From NCBI RefSeq assembly GCF_016808095.1, contig NC_068972.1, forward strand, positions 24,296,289 to 24,360,288: a stretch of DNA of 64,000 nucleotides. The letters are read 5' to 3'. This stretch comes from Vigna angularis (Eukaryota; Streptophyta; Magnoliopsida; Fabales; Fabaceae). The notes beneath the pieces are model-generated. The model had not been told where the DNA came from. It saw nothing but the letters and a program-made list of their open reading frames with translations, and did no database searches. Position numbers and translations under genes: made by a program. Position 1 is the first letter of the stretch, and every line of letters starts with the position of its first letter. Positions 1 to 12,222 of this stretch are shown here, in pieces.

Positions 1-501
1 CCAATAAAATGACAGCCAAATTAGCTTTTTTTAATAACCATATCTACTGTGCACGAGTTGTTTTCACTTTAGTATACTCTTTCTCAAGCGGAAAGACTCT
101 AACTACCACTACTCAGTTTTTTGGATACTTTGAAGGGGATACACCAATAAGATTCAGTTCAAATGAATTATGAACAAACTCATATAAGAGATTATTACAC
201 CACTTATAAACCAAAATTTTAAGATAAAAAATTTATAAGTGTCTTTCATTATATAATTCAATTTTCTAAGTTGTACTCAATGTGAGATTCAAAATTACAC
301 TTGGACTCCTAGCTTTATAATTGACTTCTACGATGGAAACTTTAGATCCAGAATATTCTAAGTAGCTCTTCTGTAATTTCTCAACTTCTTTTTGCAGCTT
401 AGAAGATTATCTGTTCACTTATTTTAGGATATTAAATGCTGACCAATTTTTAAAACTGTTAGATGGCTTGCAACTTACACTTTTTATATTGCTGACTGCA
501 G

Positions 502-3349
502 CATGGAGTTTACGAAGATGCTATGCATTTGGAAGAATTGAATATTCTGCTAGGTCGAAGGTACGAGGTTATTCTTAAAACCGGATATTATCTTGTAGTG
601 TTAGAGACGTATATTTATTGTTCATTCTAGTTTTAGTATTAATGATTCATATTTTTATTGTTGATTAATACTATCCACAGGAGATTGTTCCAATAGTTAT
701 TGTGATTTGCTATTAATCAGCAATTATAATATCATCTATTAATTATCTGACAATTAAATATTCAATTAATTTGTTGAAACAAATTATCGAATTATGATAC
801 AATTGGTATTTTGAAGGGTTAGGTCATCATCTTGGTCATTCTCTTTCTACTTGGGCTTCTTGCCTTTGTTGTTCTTTTTCCACTTAAAACAATATTTATG
901 AATGTGCTCAGTTTTATTATAATAATGACACTCTATATTATTGTATCTTGACTTGGACTTGCTCCTACTCTTTTCTCTACAACCTTTCAGTTCCTTTTTC
1001 TGAATTCTTCTTCTAATTTCTATGACAAGCATCTTAATCTGAGATGAAGAACCATGTACCTTTCTTTTCATCTCTTCACTAAGAGCATCGCTCAAAGAAA
1101 CACTGCCATTCAGAGTCGATTTTGTAATTGAAAACATAAATATCGTCCAAGACTCTGGTAGAGTATTCAGTAGCAATAGTCCCAAAATTTCATCATCAAA
1201 GTTCATACTCATTCCTGGCAATTGATCTAGGAACCCTTGAAATTCATTTAAATGATCTAAAATGGAAGAATTATCCCTGTACCTCAAATTCATCAAGCTA
1301 TTCAACAAATACAATTTATTATTGTCTGACAAGCATATAAAAATTTCATCTTCTCCCACAAAGTTCTAGATGTGTCTCATTAACAATATGATTATAAATA
1401 TTGTCTAATAAAACCAGACACTTGTTGGTGCTCAAAATCCCATTCGTCATTAGACAATCTAGGTTTTGTGAAGCAAAAACAGGAATATGCAATTTCTTCA
1501 CAAATAACAAGTCTTTCATCTTCCCCTTCCACAAATGATAATTTGTACCATTTAAAGCAACCATATTTGTATTTGACTCCATTATTCAAGCAAGTAAATA
1601 TAACCCTAAACCAACATAATGCAACCAAAATACCAGATAATGCAGCAAATATAATTCCCTAACTTGCAAGAATGTACGAGGAGTAACAATAATAAAAATG
1701 GTAACAATAATCACAATATAGAACACCATCAATTTTAGCGTGGGAAAACCCTCTCAAATGTGAGAAGTAAAAACCTGCATCCACAAGCCATTCGATCAAG
1801 CTCCACTATGATCAATTATAAGTACAATAGAGTCTAATTAAAAGCATAAACAAGTGTCTACAACCAGCCAAAGCACCAAAGCAATAAAACTCTCAAAATT
1901 GAAGAACAAAGAGAAGAAAACATAAAAATAGAGCTATTGTGTGAGACCAATATCTCTAACTTCATACCTCCAATTAATAATCCGAACTGTCAAAATGAAA
2001 ACCATGTGGTGCGAACCTTTTTGTCAAAGTTTCAGCCTAATCTAAGGGTGAATCCGGAATCACCGTTTTACAGAGGCTGCACGGTGAAAAATTCTGCAGC
2101 ATTTTCTCTCCCAAGCTGCGTTTTTTTGCTCTCTGTGTGCAAACCCTTTGCCCCCTCACTAATCTGACATAGCAGCCCCTTCACTTATGAGGAGTGAGTC
2201 AAAGTGGGTTAACCAAACTTTTAGACCTTTTCTCTATATAGGAAGGGAGCTCAACACCCAACAAAGTGAAATATTTCTCACCTTGTATCAACATATGAAG
2301 CCAAAGAAGAAATATTTAGGGTAATTGCAAGTATTGCAAGAAGTATGACCAGGCAATGGAAGATTGTTTTTCTTAAGAATATATCATACTGCTTGTAAAG
2401 TACTTACAGCCATCCTTAAAGAATTTCTTGAGGGCGTCTCAATGTGTCACCTTCTCTGCCTTCCTCTCTTGGAAATTAAATTTCTTGGCACCTTTACTAC
2501 CAAAAGTAGAAGCTAGATGCGAAGTCGTGAATTTTTTTCATTGACTCCTCTCATGAGTGATTGCAGCAATTGGTTCATCCATTAAATTCCAATCCTTGTG
2601 GCAATGCTTGCAAAATACATACAAAATTATCCTTAAAAAATTACTTCAGGGACTGCACAATTTGTGCCAACTTTTCCTGTCTTCTTCCCTTTCAAATTAA
2701 ATTGATTAGCACCCTTTTACCGTTAAAGTATTATTTTTGGACTCACGTTGAATTTAATCATATGGACTTGCATACGTACACACACACACATATATATACA
2801 CACACACACAAAGCATGTTTAACCATAATTAAAAAGTTTAGGCGTTAACCTGAATTTGCTTTCGCCAATGGGGGACGGCTTACGTTGATAGAACTCATTT
2901 TCTTCTAAGAGTACTCTGTCCATTTCCCAGAAAATCCCTTTGCGAAAGTAGAATTAATCAAGTGAAACAACAAATTTATAATCTCTTAATAAGTAAGGAC
3001 CTCTGAATACATTAGTTTCTTATAATTGACCAACCCATCATAATATTAATTTTATTATAATCTCACAATTTATTTAAATATTTTAGATAATTGAGTGAAA
3101 AGACGATATTAGAATTATTGGTGGATATCAATCCAGAGTTATTATTTTAGCAGTTATTCTACTAGCAAAAATCTGTATCGATTGTGTTCCATTTTTATTT
3201 TTCATTTGTCTTAATCTAAACACAAAATTCAATATTTTTACAGGTGCAAAGAGTACTGGGAGCAAAGGCTTCGGATGGAGAGAAAAGAGAGGGTTAAGCA
3301 AGTGAAGGAGCACTGGGAAACGCAGTGTAGGGTGTTCGTGGGCATCTAA
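502..3349 (+). CDS. 3' end of an unrecognised host gene (two exons)
   Basis: Two exons fit a phase-consistent splice. Exon 502-560 follows a tgactgcag acceptor and ends at AAG|gtacga; it encodes [19 protein letters not shown] plus two bases. Exon 3244-3349 follows tttttacag and encodes a charged peptide beginning [17 protein letters not shown] and ending CRVFVGI-stop (TAA at 3347-3349). Joining the exons completes an Arg codon and leaves a 54-residue C-terminal tail rich in Arg, Lys and Glu, probably helical. Earlier exons must lie before position 1. The 2.68-kb intron contains an antisense copia gag fragment and a CA/TA microsatellite, so it was probably enlarged by insertion. The gene converges with the NOP16-like gene, leaving about 1.4 kb between stop codons. 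I do not recognise the family; the exon call rests on splice signals, matching phase and non-random composition only. Confidence 0.5.
847..1582 (-). pseudogene. Ty1/copia gag fragment (UBN2 type), broken
   Basis: This is the gag nucleocapsid part of an old copia retrotransposon lying antisense in the intron of the first host gene. The 5' part (1346-1582) reads [20 protein letters not shown], the usual copia gag opening in which a substrate-like peptide precedes LWK. A frame change near 1350 leads to 847-1359, which carries the UBN2 core ([20 protein letters not shown]) and a C-terminal zinc knuckle of the form [14 protein letters not shown] (CX3 spacing, so damaged against CX2CX4HX4C). No protease, integrase or RT follows downstream on the minus strand, so the copy ends at the knuckle. 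The stretch 1583-2000, upstream on the minus strand, may be its untranslated leader. It cannot be autonomous. Confidence 0.8.
2778..2810. repeat. CA/TA compound microsatellite
   Basis: A short (CA)n-(TA)n-(CA)n simple repeat in the long intron of the first host gene. It is a likely length-polymorphic marker and has no coding role. Confidence 0.9.
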
Positions 3350-4784
3350 AAGTAAATACAAACAATTCTTCACTTTCTCTTCATTTCCTTATTCATCTCA
3401 TTTCTTCCTACCTTGTATCACCAATTACATATATCCTTTTTTTCTGTTCGTACCAAACTCTGTTCAATGTAAACAACGGCCGCTCTAGTTTAGGAAACAC
3501 TACAATGACCATTTACTTGGTAGGAACTAAAGTATTTCTTTGATTTTGTATCTTAGTAGTGGCCTTCTAAGTTGTTATGGGTATACTCTGCTCAGTGTAA
3601 ATCATTCTATTTTAGGAGCTATTATTAATGGCACTTTACTTACAAAGAAAAATTGTGTGATTCATGTTATTCCTCCTGAAGAGCATTACTTACATATGTA
3701 AAATAAGAAAATTAATAAAAAAAATCGAAATTTTTTTCCTACGTCCATATAGAATGTAAACACAAATATTAAACGGTATATTATTCTACGTATTTGTTGT
3801 CACTCTTTTTACTTCCAGTTGAAGTTTGTGAGTGGTAAATCCGAGGTCACAATCGATTAAGACGGGAGGAGGAGGCTGACAACATGATGTTAACGGAAGA
3901 GTGTGGATAACTCATAAATTAAATGACTTTTTATATTATTTGCAAAACAATTTCTTTAATCACAAGAGTATTATTATATTCAATTAAATTTTTAAAATAG
4001 CTTTCTTTAGAACTAAAAACTGCTAAGCCTTCCTCCGTTGAATCATAGAATGAGGTAAAATGAAGTCTAGCCTTAAATGCAATGGATAGAAGAATGTCGT
4101 CTTTGGTGAATAGCTGGATTTGAGTTTTAAACGAAGAGATCACATTATATATTTAAAGAAATCATTTTAGTTAAGAAAATGCAAAGCTACTTGACCAACC
4201 GTTGTCAGTTTTTATGATACTGATGGTCAATACACGAAAAATATCTTACCCAGATTCTAAATGTGCAACAATTATAGTAGAACACAACGTTCAAATGCAC
4301 ATACTGAAAATGAAATTCACAAAAATATAAAAACGGAAACTTAAGAAATTATGAAGACTCCAAATTCATTTTAGAAAGTTATACGAACTGAAGTATACTT
4401 GAAATCCAATTATAATAGATTTGGCAATGATCGGCATGCTACTGCACTTTATCCACCCACTATTATGTAATAATAGAGCTCATATACTCTGCTCCTCGTT
4501 TTCGTGCTACAGGCATCATGGCTACATTTGTGTTACTGAATTGGTCACTGCACATTTTTGGATTCATGCAAATATTGTTAGAAATTTATCCAAATTATGC
4601 ACTCTGCTGTATTGAGACTAAATTAATGTAAACACATTTCTCAATCATAATTAATCTCGGTGGTGGCAGGTTAGCACAACATAAAACCACATAATTTATA
4701 AATTCGAAAACACTAACAAAATTTCTCAAAGACCACACACCTCAGAGGTGCAAAATTTGGGCAAAAGGGTCCAATCCATCCATT
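3350..4784. other. Convergent intergenic spacer
   Basis: AT-rich spacer between the stop codons of the two convergent host genes. It must contain both 3' UTRs and polyadenylation regions. A 70-codon minus-strand open frame at 3931-4143 has no recognisable domain and no clear splice partner, so I do not call it. I see no repeat or RNA gene here. Confidence 0.5.
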
Positions 4785-5539
4785 TCATTTGGCCAAAAGG
4801 AGCGGGTTCTTGTTTTGATACATGTGATATCTTATGCATAGCTTCTGCAAAGTTCCAATCGAATGTTGCATCGGATTCAGCTTTATATCCATCAACATCC
4901 TCTACAAACAGAACAACAACATCAAAAACCTACGTCAAGACCTGAAACGATAACAATAAACGCAAAACTATTGAATAATTACAATATAATATCAAACCTG
5001 ATAATCATCTCCGTATTTATCGACGAGGCGTCCAATATGAATCCGTTGCATTGCAGTGAGAGGCTGAGGAAGCGCACTTTTCCCGTCTCTTCGCTTCTTT
5101 CCTAGGGCTGATTTCAAGTCTACACCAACCAAACAGAACACTAAATCATCATTCCAATATCAAAATAACAACAAAAACAGTGACACTAGCAAGTGTGAAA
5201 ACGTCAAATCAATAATTAATTGTTTGATTGAATGCATATATGAGGATGAAAGGAGTGAGGGAGTAATAAGAGACCGTCTTCTTCGAGATCGCTGCCGGAA
5301 TCGATGGATTCGGAAGCGGGAGAGGGATGAGAGATGGAGTTGGGGTCGGAGAGAACGCCGAATGAATGGTAGTTGTGGTTAACGGTGCCTTTGTCGTCCC
5401 ATTGGGGCTCGTCGGCGAGGGATTGCAAGAGCTTCGGTGGAACAGAAAAAGAAGGTTTGAAAAGCCTAGGGTTCTTCTTCGGGAGACCCACTCGGACCTT
5501 CGTTCTTGATTGCTTGTATTTTCTTCGTGACCTTCCCAT
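4785..5539 (-). CDS. NOP16: NOP16-like ribosome biogenesis protein, 3 exons, complete
   Basis: Homolog of nucleolar protein 16, a 60S ribosomal-subunit assembly factor that acts in the nucleolus. Exon 1 is 5539-5275 and starts MGRSRRKYKQSRTKVRVGL, a basic nucleolar N-terminus followed by KKNPRLFKPSF and PPKL, typical of the plant family. Intron 1 (5274-5120) and intron 2 (4997-4902) have GT-AG ends. Exon 2 (5119-4998) gives the conserved block GKKRRDGKSAL, LTAMQRIHIGRLVDKYGDD. Exon 3 (4901-4785) gives LNPMQHSIGTLQKLCIRYH and stops after LLLAK. Exons of 265, 122 and 117 nt sum to 504 nt, or 167 residues, a normal family length with no disruptions. The ATG at 5539 is chosen because it opens the basic family motif; another overlapping frame there is a shadow. 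This is the only intact host gene in the window. It converges with the unnamed upstream gene and has a MULE inserted close to its promoter. Confidence 0.92.
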
Positions 5540-5578
5540 CCTCCTTGCTCCGCCTTTCTCACTGCAGCCACAACAAAA

Positions 5579-5652
5579 TCAGGGTTTTAAATTTGCGCTT
5601 AGGGCACAATCTCTCCCCCCTTATTTCACCACATCTTAAGCGACGTCGTTTT
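5579..5652 (-). promoter_or_regulatory. Putative NOP16 promoter/5' UTR motifs
   Basis: Read on the minus strand, upstream of the NOP16 ATG, there is AAAACCCTGA (a near match to the plant telo-box AAACCCTA, 5579-5588) and AAAACGACGTCG (ACGT-core motif, 5641-5652). Telo-box-like elements are common upstream of plant ribosome-biogenesis and ribosomal-protein genes. The motifs are visible; their use is inferred. No clear TATA box stands out. Confidence 0.4.
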
Positions 5653-5801
5653 CTCTAGCTTCTACACCGCCATTCGTGCGTTTCAAATCTTAATGAGTTA
5701 AATAACATACTCGTCCCCAAAAATTGGAGTATTTTATTTCTGATCCTTGTTACGTGTTTACTGTGATGGTTGTGATTAGTGTTTTTAATTAGTTAATTTT
5801 A

Positions 5802-7039
5802 GGTTTAATATGATTTTGATTATAATTTTGTTGATTTTATTCAATGTTTTTAATGTTTAATATGATTTTAATTTTTGTATTTTAAGTTTAATTTGGTATT
5901 TTTCGTGACGTTGTTTAAATTGTTTACAACATATAAACACTATGTGTCATGTATCATTTTGTGATTTTTTTTAATTTTTAATTTTTATTAATTTTTTAAT
6001 CTTTTTACATTTGTTTTAATTTAAAAAAGTTGTTTATGTGTCAAGTTAATATTGTGTCAAGGGACAATTTTAATGTCACGACAATGTCAATGTGACGTGT
6101 TAAATCAGTATTAATGTCACGTGTCAGTGTCTTGAATTCAATTCAGTCCCAATTTTCATTATTTTTGTTCAATTTAGTCTCAATTTTTCGTTAATTTTAT
6201 TCCATTCAGTCCTAATTTTAAATTTTATAATAAATAATCTTCATTATTTTTAAAATTAGATGAAAAATTCTTCATTATTTTTAAAATTAAAAGAATTTTT
6301 TTATTTGTAAAATTAGAAGGATAATTCTTCATTATTTTTAAAATTAGAATAAAATTTCTAATTTATTTTTAAATTAGAATTAAAATTCTTTATTATTTTT
6401 AAAATTAGAAGAAGAATTCTTCATTATTTTTAAACCAACTCTAACCCTATTTTTTACATGTAGCAAAAATCAAACATAAATATAATAATTATATTCTAAT
6501 AATATAGTTAGGGTTCGTTTAAAAATAATGAAAATATTTAATAAAAATATAAATTTTAATAAAAAATTAATTTAATTTCAATTTAGAGAGGGAAAAAATT
6601 AGGACCGAATTGAACATAATTAATAAAAATTGGGATTAAATTGAACAAAAATAATAAAAATTAGGACTGAATTAAATATAAGACACTTTGTACAACTAAT
6701 AGTGACTTGAGACGTCTTAATACTGACTTAACATGTGGCATTGACATTGTCTTAACACGTGACACTAACATTGCAACCTGGAACAATATTGACTTGACAC
6801 GTAGACAACTTTTTTTTAAAATTAAGAACAAATCTAAAAAATTAATAAAAATTAAAAAAAAAACACGAATTGATATGTGGCACACACTCTTCTACCATTA
6901 ATGATTTAGATGGTGTTATGAAAAATGACAAAATTAAACATAAATTACGAAAATTATGACTACATTGAAACACTCGATAAAGATGAGTTTCACACTAGAC
7001 AAAGTCGATGAAAATAGGAACCAAAAAAGATATTAAACC
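5802..7039. mobile_element. Non-autonomous Mutator-like hairpin element, 9-bp TSD
   Basis: The element begins GGTTTAATATGATTTT and ends with the imperfect inverse ATATTAAACC. It is flanked on both sides by the identical 9 bases TTAATTTTA (5793-5801 and 7040-7048). The left (about 5802-6235) and right (about 6530-7039) arms are long degenerate inverted repeats sharing words such as the ACGTGTCA/TGACACGT region and CAATTTAGTC/GAACAAAA tracts. A 9-bp duplication with long inverted arms is the hallmark of MULEs. There is no coding capacity. The element ends about 260 bp upstream of the NOP16 start codon and lies in its promoter side. Confidence 0.82.
6235..6440. repeat. Degenerate AT-rich tandem repeat in MULE centre
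   Basis: Six or so imperfect units built on CTTCATTATTTTTAAAATTA plus AGA-rich spacers, about 30-40 bp each, form the loop region between the two inverted arms of the hairpin element. Confidence 0.7.
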
Positions 7040-7048
7040 TTAATTTTA

Positions 7049-7359
7049 TTAGTGGGAAGTTGAAATAAAAATGTTATATAAATTTTTTAAACTATAATAA
7101 AATAATATATTTTAAAACCTAAAATAAATAAAATATTTATAAGAATTAAAAAATATATTAAGGGCTAAATAAAAAACAATACTTAAAAAAGCTAATTCAA
7201 AATATATTTTTAAGAACTAAAATTAAACATTAACGTATTAAAAAAGAATACAAGCAAAAAATAAGTTTATAATGCACAAGTAGACACGGGTGAAATGGCC
7301 TAATTTTTAATTTAATTATTATTTAAGATATCATTTAATATAAATATAAATATATATAA

Positions 7360-7394
<35 letters not shown>

Positions 7395-7713
7395 CTACAA
7401 TTTTTATATTATTGTATTTTACAATTCAGATTTTTTCTAATATTTATAAAGAGAGTAGAAAATTTATTTATTTATTATTTCTTTTACTAACATCATTACT
7501 GGTGTTTATATAATTGAAGGTCGAGATGAGTCGGTCTTGACAATGGTTGAGACAAGCTGTTAAAAAATAAAGGTCGAGATGGGACTGACCTGAGTTGTAG
7601 GTCGAGACGAGCCCACCTAGACCAAAGGTTAAAACGGGATAGACAGACCGAATTTCAAAATTCCTATTAAGACCTTTAATGACCTTACCAAACGATCATC
7701 CTAGAGTTCCTTT
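7049..7713. other. AT-rich spacer with TA microsatellite and GGTCGAGA words
   Basis: No gene is visible between the two MULEs. A (TA)n run lies at 7364-7391. From about 7516 to 7660 the word GGTCGAGA recurs with GAGACGAGCC-like text, which suggests a small remnant of a GC-richer repeat that I cannot place in a family. Confidence 0.5.
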
Positions 7714-8461
7714 TAAAAAATTGGCTTAATAGCACTGATGGTCCCTATTTTCGTCGGGTTTGTTCGAAATGGTCCTAGTTTTTTTTTCTGTTCAATGTTG
7801 TCCAAAATAATGTATTTTATGTTCAATTTAGTCCTTTTTGCAAACGGCGTTTAAATCGTTAACGGTCGATAGTCCAGGTGTGCAAAAGAGTAATGAGATG
7901 GCATTTAATTGCCCACGTGGATTCCCTTCAGACACAGTGAGGTGGATTTAATAATTTTGAAAGTGCAATTGCAGATATTAGGGTTTTCGTTTTCAAAATT
8001 AAATTAAGGGTGCTGAGAATCAAAGTTCTAACGTGGTTTGGTAGCGAAATCTGGAAGATTGGGAAGAACATCAGTGACGTCCACTTGAAATTAGAGGCAT
8101 TGATCTTTGGCAGTCAGGTATGCGTTCATAATCTCATAATCTATGCTCTATGTTGTGCCATTCCTCTGTAACATTTTGTTGAACAGTGTAAAATGTGGAA
8201 AATATTTTAAATGTGAGTGTTAGATTTTGCCAAAGTTAGATTTTGTTGAAAAATTGTGTGAATTGTTTAGGGAATTGTTGTGTAACATATTATAATTGGT
8301 TGTGTGTGGGTGATTGTTCATTGTTGGTTTATTGTTTATGGTTTTGGTTTGGTTTCCCATACGGTTTACTAGTTACTTTTAGTGTTTACATAGTAGTTAC
8401 TTTTAGCGTTTCCATAGTGGTCTCATGCCCATAAAGTTCATTTTGTAGGCTTGCGTTTGGA

Positions 8462-11184
8462 ATGTCTGAGGAGAGATTTAATGTTGTGGTCCACCATGGT
8501 GGGACCCTGGTAAAGGATATACCTTTTGAATATGTTGGTGGGGAAGTCACTTATTGGAGTGTGGACCTTGACAAATGGAGTTATTTCGAAGTGGTAGATT
8601 CCATTAAGGAGTTGAGGTATATTTAAGTGTCTGAGTTATTTTATTGCATTGAAAATACTTTGCATAAGTTCTACGATGACAGAGATGCAATGAACATGGT
8701 AAACGTTGCCAAGTTTTTTGGGGAAGTTCACTTGTTTGTGGTCTATAGTGTGGATGATGAGCCAAAGATTATTGTTGAAAGTGAATTAAATGAAGAAGTT
8801 AAATTGCTCTGTCATGCAAGTATAGAGAGTGAAGGTAGCCATGTAGGTGGGAATGAGGATGATAAAGTGGAGGATGATGAAGTGGTTGTGCAGGTGGAGG
8901 ATGATGAAGTGAACGTGTAGTTGGAGGATGATGAAGTGAACGTGCAGGTGGAGGATGATGAAGTGGCTGTGCAAGGGAGTCAGAATTTTTGGACAGTCCA
9001 GAAGAAAGTGGAAGTGAGGTTGCAGGTGATGAAAGGCAAAGTTGTGGTCCATTTGGGACATTTGTTAAGCAAATATGTCAGAATACAAGTGGGAAGTGAG
9101 AACAAAGTTTAGTGATAAAAATGAGTTTATGGATGTTGTTAGAAGTTATGTCGTCCATGTGAGGAGGAATTTGAAGTTTGTTTAGAATGACAATAGAAGG
9201 GTACGAGTGAGATGCTAGGGTGCCCAAAAAAATGTCCATGAATGACTTATTTTGGATATTTAGAAGGATGTAGAACATGGAAATTGAAAAAATATTGGAT
9301 ATGCATACTTGCAGTAGGCAATTCAATATCAAAATGATGAACGCTAAGTGGTTGAGTGAGACATTAGATACCACACTACATGAAAATCCAAATTTGAAGA
9401 TAAATGAAATACGATCAAAAGCTTTGAGGAAATGGAATACAAATGTCACAATATCTAAAGCTCGTAGGGAAAAATTAATAGCATCATGCAAAGTTGAAGG
9501 TTCATTTAAAAATCAGTTCACAAGAATATATGACTATGCACATGAATTATTGAGATGTAACCCTGGATCAACAATCAAAGTTAAAGTGAATAGTGAAAAT
9601 GGTCATACCACATTTCAGAGGTTCTATGTTTGTTTAAAAGCTTGCAAGAATAGCTTCATCTCTTGTAGGCCCTTCATTTGTTTGGATGGATGTTTTCTGA
9701 AAAGAAAGTACAAGGGGGAGTTATTAACCGCTATTGGTAGAGATCCTAATGAGCAGATGTTACCTCTGACATATGCAATTGTGGAAGTAGAGAATAAAGA
9801 AACTTGGACATGGTTTTTGGAGTTGTTGATAGAAGACCTTGGGGACACTGAAGTATGTAATTCATGCACTTTTATGTCTGACCAACAAAAGGTATATCTA
9901 TTTATTATATCTCTCTAAATCGGTTTCTAATATTATTGATATAATTTTTTGTCCCCATTTTTGTTAAAAATGTTCAATTTAGTCCCTTTTCACAGGGTTT
10001 GCTGCCAGCTATGCCTAAACTTTTACCTGGGGCAGAGCACAGCTTTTACATGCGACACTTATATGCAAATTTCAAAAAAAAGTTCAGAGGGCACACCTTG
10101 AAGAATGTGATGTGGAAGGCTGCTACTAGTACATACCCCCAAGCTTGGGAAAGAGAAATGTTAAATATAAAGGATGTCAATGTAGAAGCTTACAAATACC
10201 TAATCGCTATTCCCCCAAGGTATTTGTCCTACCTTAACTCTCTATCGTTCCTCCTGTTATATACTTTTAGTTTCCAAACAATTTCTTATTCTTTGTAACA
10301 TGTATTGGTCTAGATCTAAATTTACAGGTCGAGCACTATGTGATACACTAGTAAATAGCATGAGTGAAGCTTTTAATAGTGTTATTGTTGATGCTAGAGG
10401 AAATCCCATTATAACCATGCTAGAGGAAATTAGAGTTTACCTCATGAAAAAATGGGCAACCAACATAATCAAGATGTGTAATATGAACTTTCACATCTGC
10501 CCCAAGATTAGAAAGAGACTTACAAAAGAATCAAATTTATCCAAAAATTGGATCTCTAGGTAAGCATTTCCTTTCCTACAATTAATTCATGTCACTTGGT
10601 CTGTGATAAAAAATTTTATATTCATCACTTCATATTTAACTTTTAATAATGTATTACTTCATGGTAGTTGGTCTGGAGAAAAAATGTTTGAAGTTAGGCA
10701 TTTTGCAGTGATGACAAACAAGTTTACCTGCAGGAAATGGGTCATTAGTGGCATCCCTTGCTGCCATGCAATTGCAGCTATGAGATTCTTAAATTTAGAT
10801 CTAGAAGAGTATGTTCTCATTTGGTTCATAAGGTCCACGTATGATGAAACATATGCCTCCATCATATTCCTAGTGAATGGGCACCTTTTATGGGAAAGAA
10901 CAGCCTTCCCAAACGTCTTCTCACCATTTAAGAGAAAATTACCTGGCAGACCAAAGAAAAAGAGAAGGTTGGAGAGTTGGGAGTTAAGGAGGGATGAAAC
11001 TCAAATGGCCAAAGGTGGCCACCGCAAAAAATGTAGCATTTGTCGTATTGTTGGGCATAACAGAAATCAATGCCCCTTACGTCCTCAAGATCAACCAGAC
11101 CTACCACAACCATCTGAAGCAACACCCCAACCACCAACTCAAGAAATGACACAACCATGTGATGCACCACCCCAACCAACATAG
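8462..11184 (+). pseudogene. MULE transposase (MuDR type) with SWIM zinc finger, decayed
   Basis: The N-terminal part starts MSEERFNVVVHHGGTLVK (8462). In-frame stops occur at 8624 (TAA) and 8918 (TAG), followed by an acidic VEDDEV repeat and further stops and frame changes to about 9270. The region 9277-9900 holds the N-terminal transposase segment and MULE catalytic core: FICLDGCFLKRKYKGELL (first catalytic Asp in LDG), then LPLTYAIVEVENKETWTW and MSDQQK (second Asp). An intron at about 9892-9996 joins to GLLPAMPKLLPGAEHSFYMR. Further exons are 9999-10220, 10300-10560 (NSMSEAFNSVIVDARG, location of the last acidic residue) and about 10670-11184. The last has the SWIM finger (CRKWVISGIPCCHAIAAM), RPKKKRR and a knuckle CSICRIVGHNRNQC. 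The acceptor before 10300 looks mutated. This copy is inactive. Confidence 0.88.
8875..8981 (+). repeat. 27-bp in-frame tandem repeat (VEDDEV unit) in transposase
   Basis: Four near-identical 27-bp units encode VEDDEVxVQ. One unit carries CAG to TAG, giving an in-frame stop inside an otherwise clean repeat, so the stop is recent relative to the repeat expansion. Confidence 0.85.
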
Positions 11185-11723
11185 GAATCCACAGAACAAC
11201 CAACTCAGTCAATCAGAAGGGACAAGTTACCAATTAGGAGACCTTCTATTTTATGATGTTAAAAATTTGGCACTAGATCTGTTTTGAAATACTTTACTAA
11301 TTAAGACCTGATGTGCTTTATAATGTTTTGATATACTTAGCACTAGATCTGTTATGATGTGCTATATAGTAACTTGATGTTTTTATGTACCCATGAACTG
11401 ACTTCTAATTACGAAAAGATATTGTTTTAATTTTTTCACGTTCCCATGTTTTGATATTGATTTTGAGTACTTCCATTTTATGCACACATCACTCATCATC
11501 ATGGGGACCACATTCGCACATAATTAACTGAAATAAGGACTAATTTGAACAATTCAACACTAATACACATTTCATTCATTGATTTATTACAAAAGACAAT
11601 CGCCTAACCTTAACAATGTGGCCACCTAACAACCTCAACCTTCAAAACACTAAAGTAAACCAGATTGGGACCACCTAAAAACACACTTAGAACACATCAA
11701 CCTAAAAACACACTTACAGCACA

Positions 11724-12222
11724 TCAACCTAAAAACACACACAACATAACTATGATCAGTACACTAAGAACACACACCACTACTTCTAATAATTGGATCC
11801 TTCTCTTTAAAGCTTTCACTATGTTCTCCATATCACAAATCTTCCTCCTTTGCCTAGCAATGATAACATCCCTTTCATCAACATTTTCTTCATTGCACCA
11901 CTTGAAATAGTTACAGCACATCACATTAACAAGTCCACTCTGTTATTCATCAAACACAATGTTAATTACCAACACATAAAGAAAATAGACTTTAATTAGA
12001 AATGCTTTTATTCACATAACCTTATAGTTACGACAACCCCAAAAATATCTTGTAGCATTCTTTGGAGTCTTTGAAGTTCTAGCCATTTTTACTACTGCTA
12101 TCTCACAACAATTGCAAATGGGGATTATCCCTACCCCCCATTGAACCACCACCATGTGAGGAATGACAACTTCGGTGGCTTACGTTATTGCAACAAGAAG
12201 AAGAAGATTGGAAAGCAGACAT
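11724..12222 (-). pseudogene. GRF zinc-finger protein (At4g04775-like), antisense in the MULE, frameshifted
   Basis: Read on minus from 12222: a Ser-rich start MSAFQSSSSCCNNV, then a GRF-type zinc-binding block: NCCEIAVVKMARTSKTPKN and RYFWGCRNYK. A GT-starting intron follows (about 12025 down to 11930), then CCNYFKWCNEENVDERD, a basic coiled-coil stretch and a hydrophobic C-terminal segment VVVCVLSVLIIVMLCVFLG (a likely membrane anchor), stopping at 11724. This Cys/GxYFWGC/CxxFKW plan with a tail anchor matches the numerous plant At4g04775-like GRF proteins. A one-base frame change separates the Ser-rich start from the Cys block, so the copy is broken. It lies inside the MULE TIRs, opposite the transposase, so it travels or once travelled with the element. 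Its role is unknown; GRF fingers in other proteins bind single-stranded nucleic acid. Confidence 0.75.

Noticed and set aside
5209..5571. 120-codon minus frame overlapping NOP16 exon 1
   Set aside because: Shadow in another frame; the NOP16 frame has the family motifs and spliced continuity.
8786..9061. 91-codon minus frame rich in His/Ile/Leu
   Set aside because: Antisense shadow of the VEDDEV repeat of the MULE transposase.
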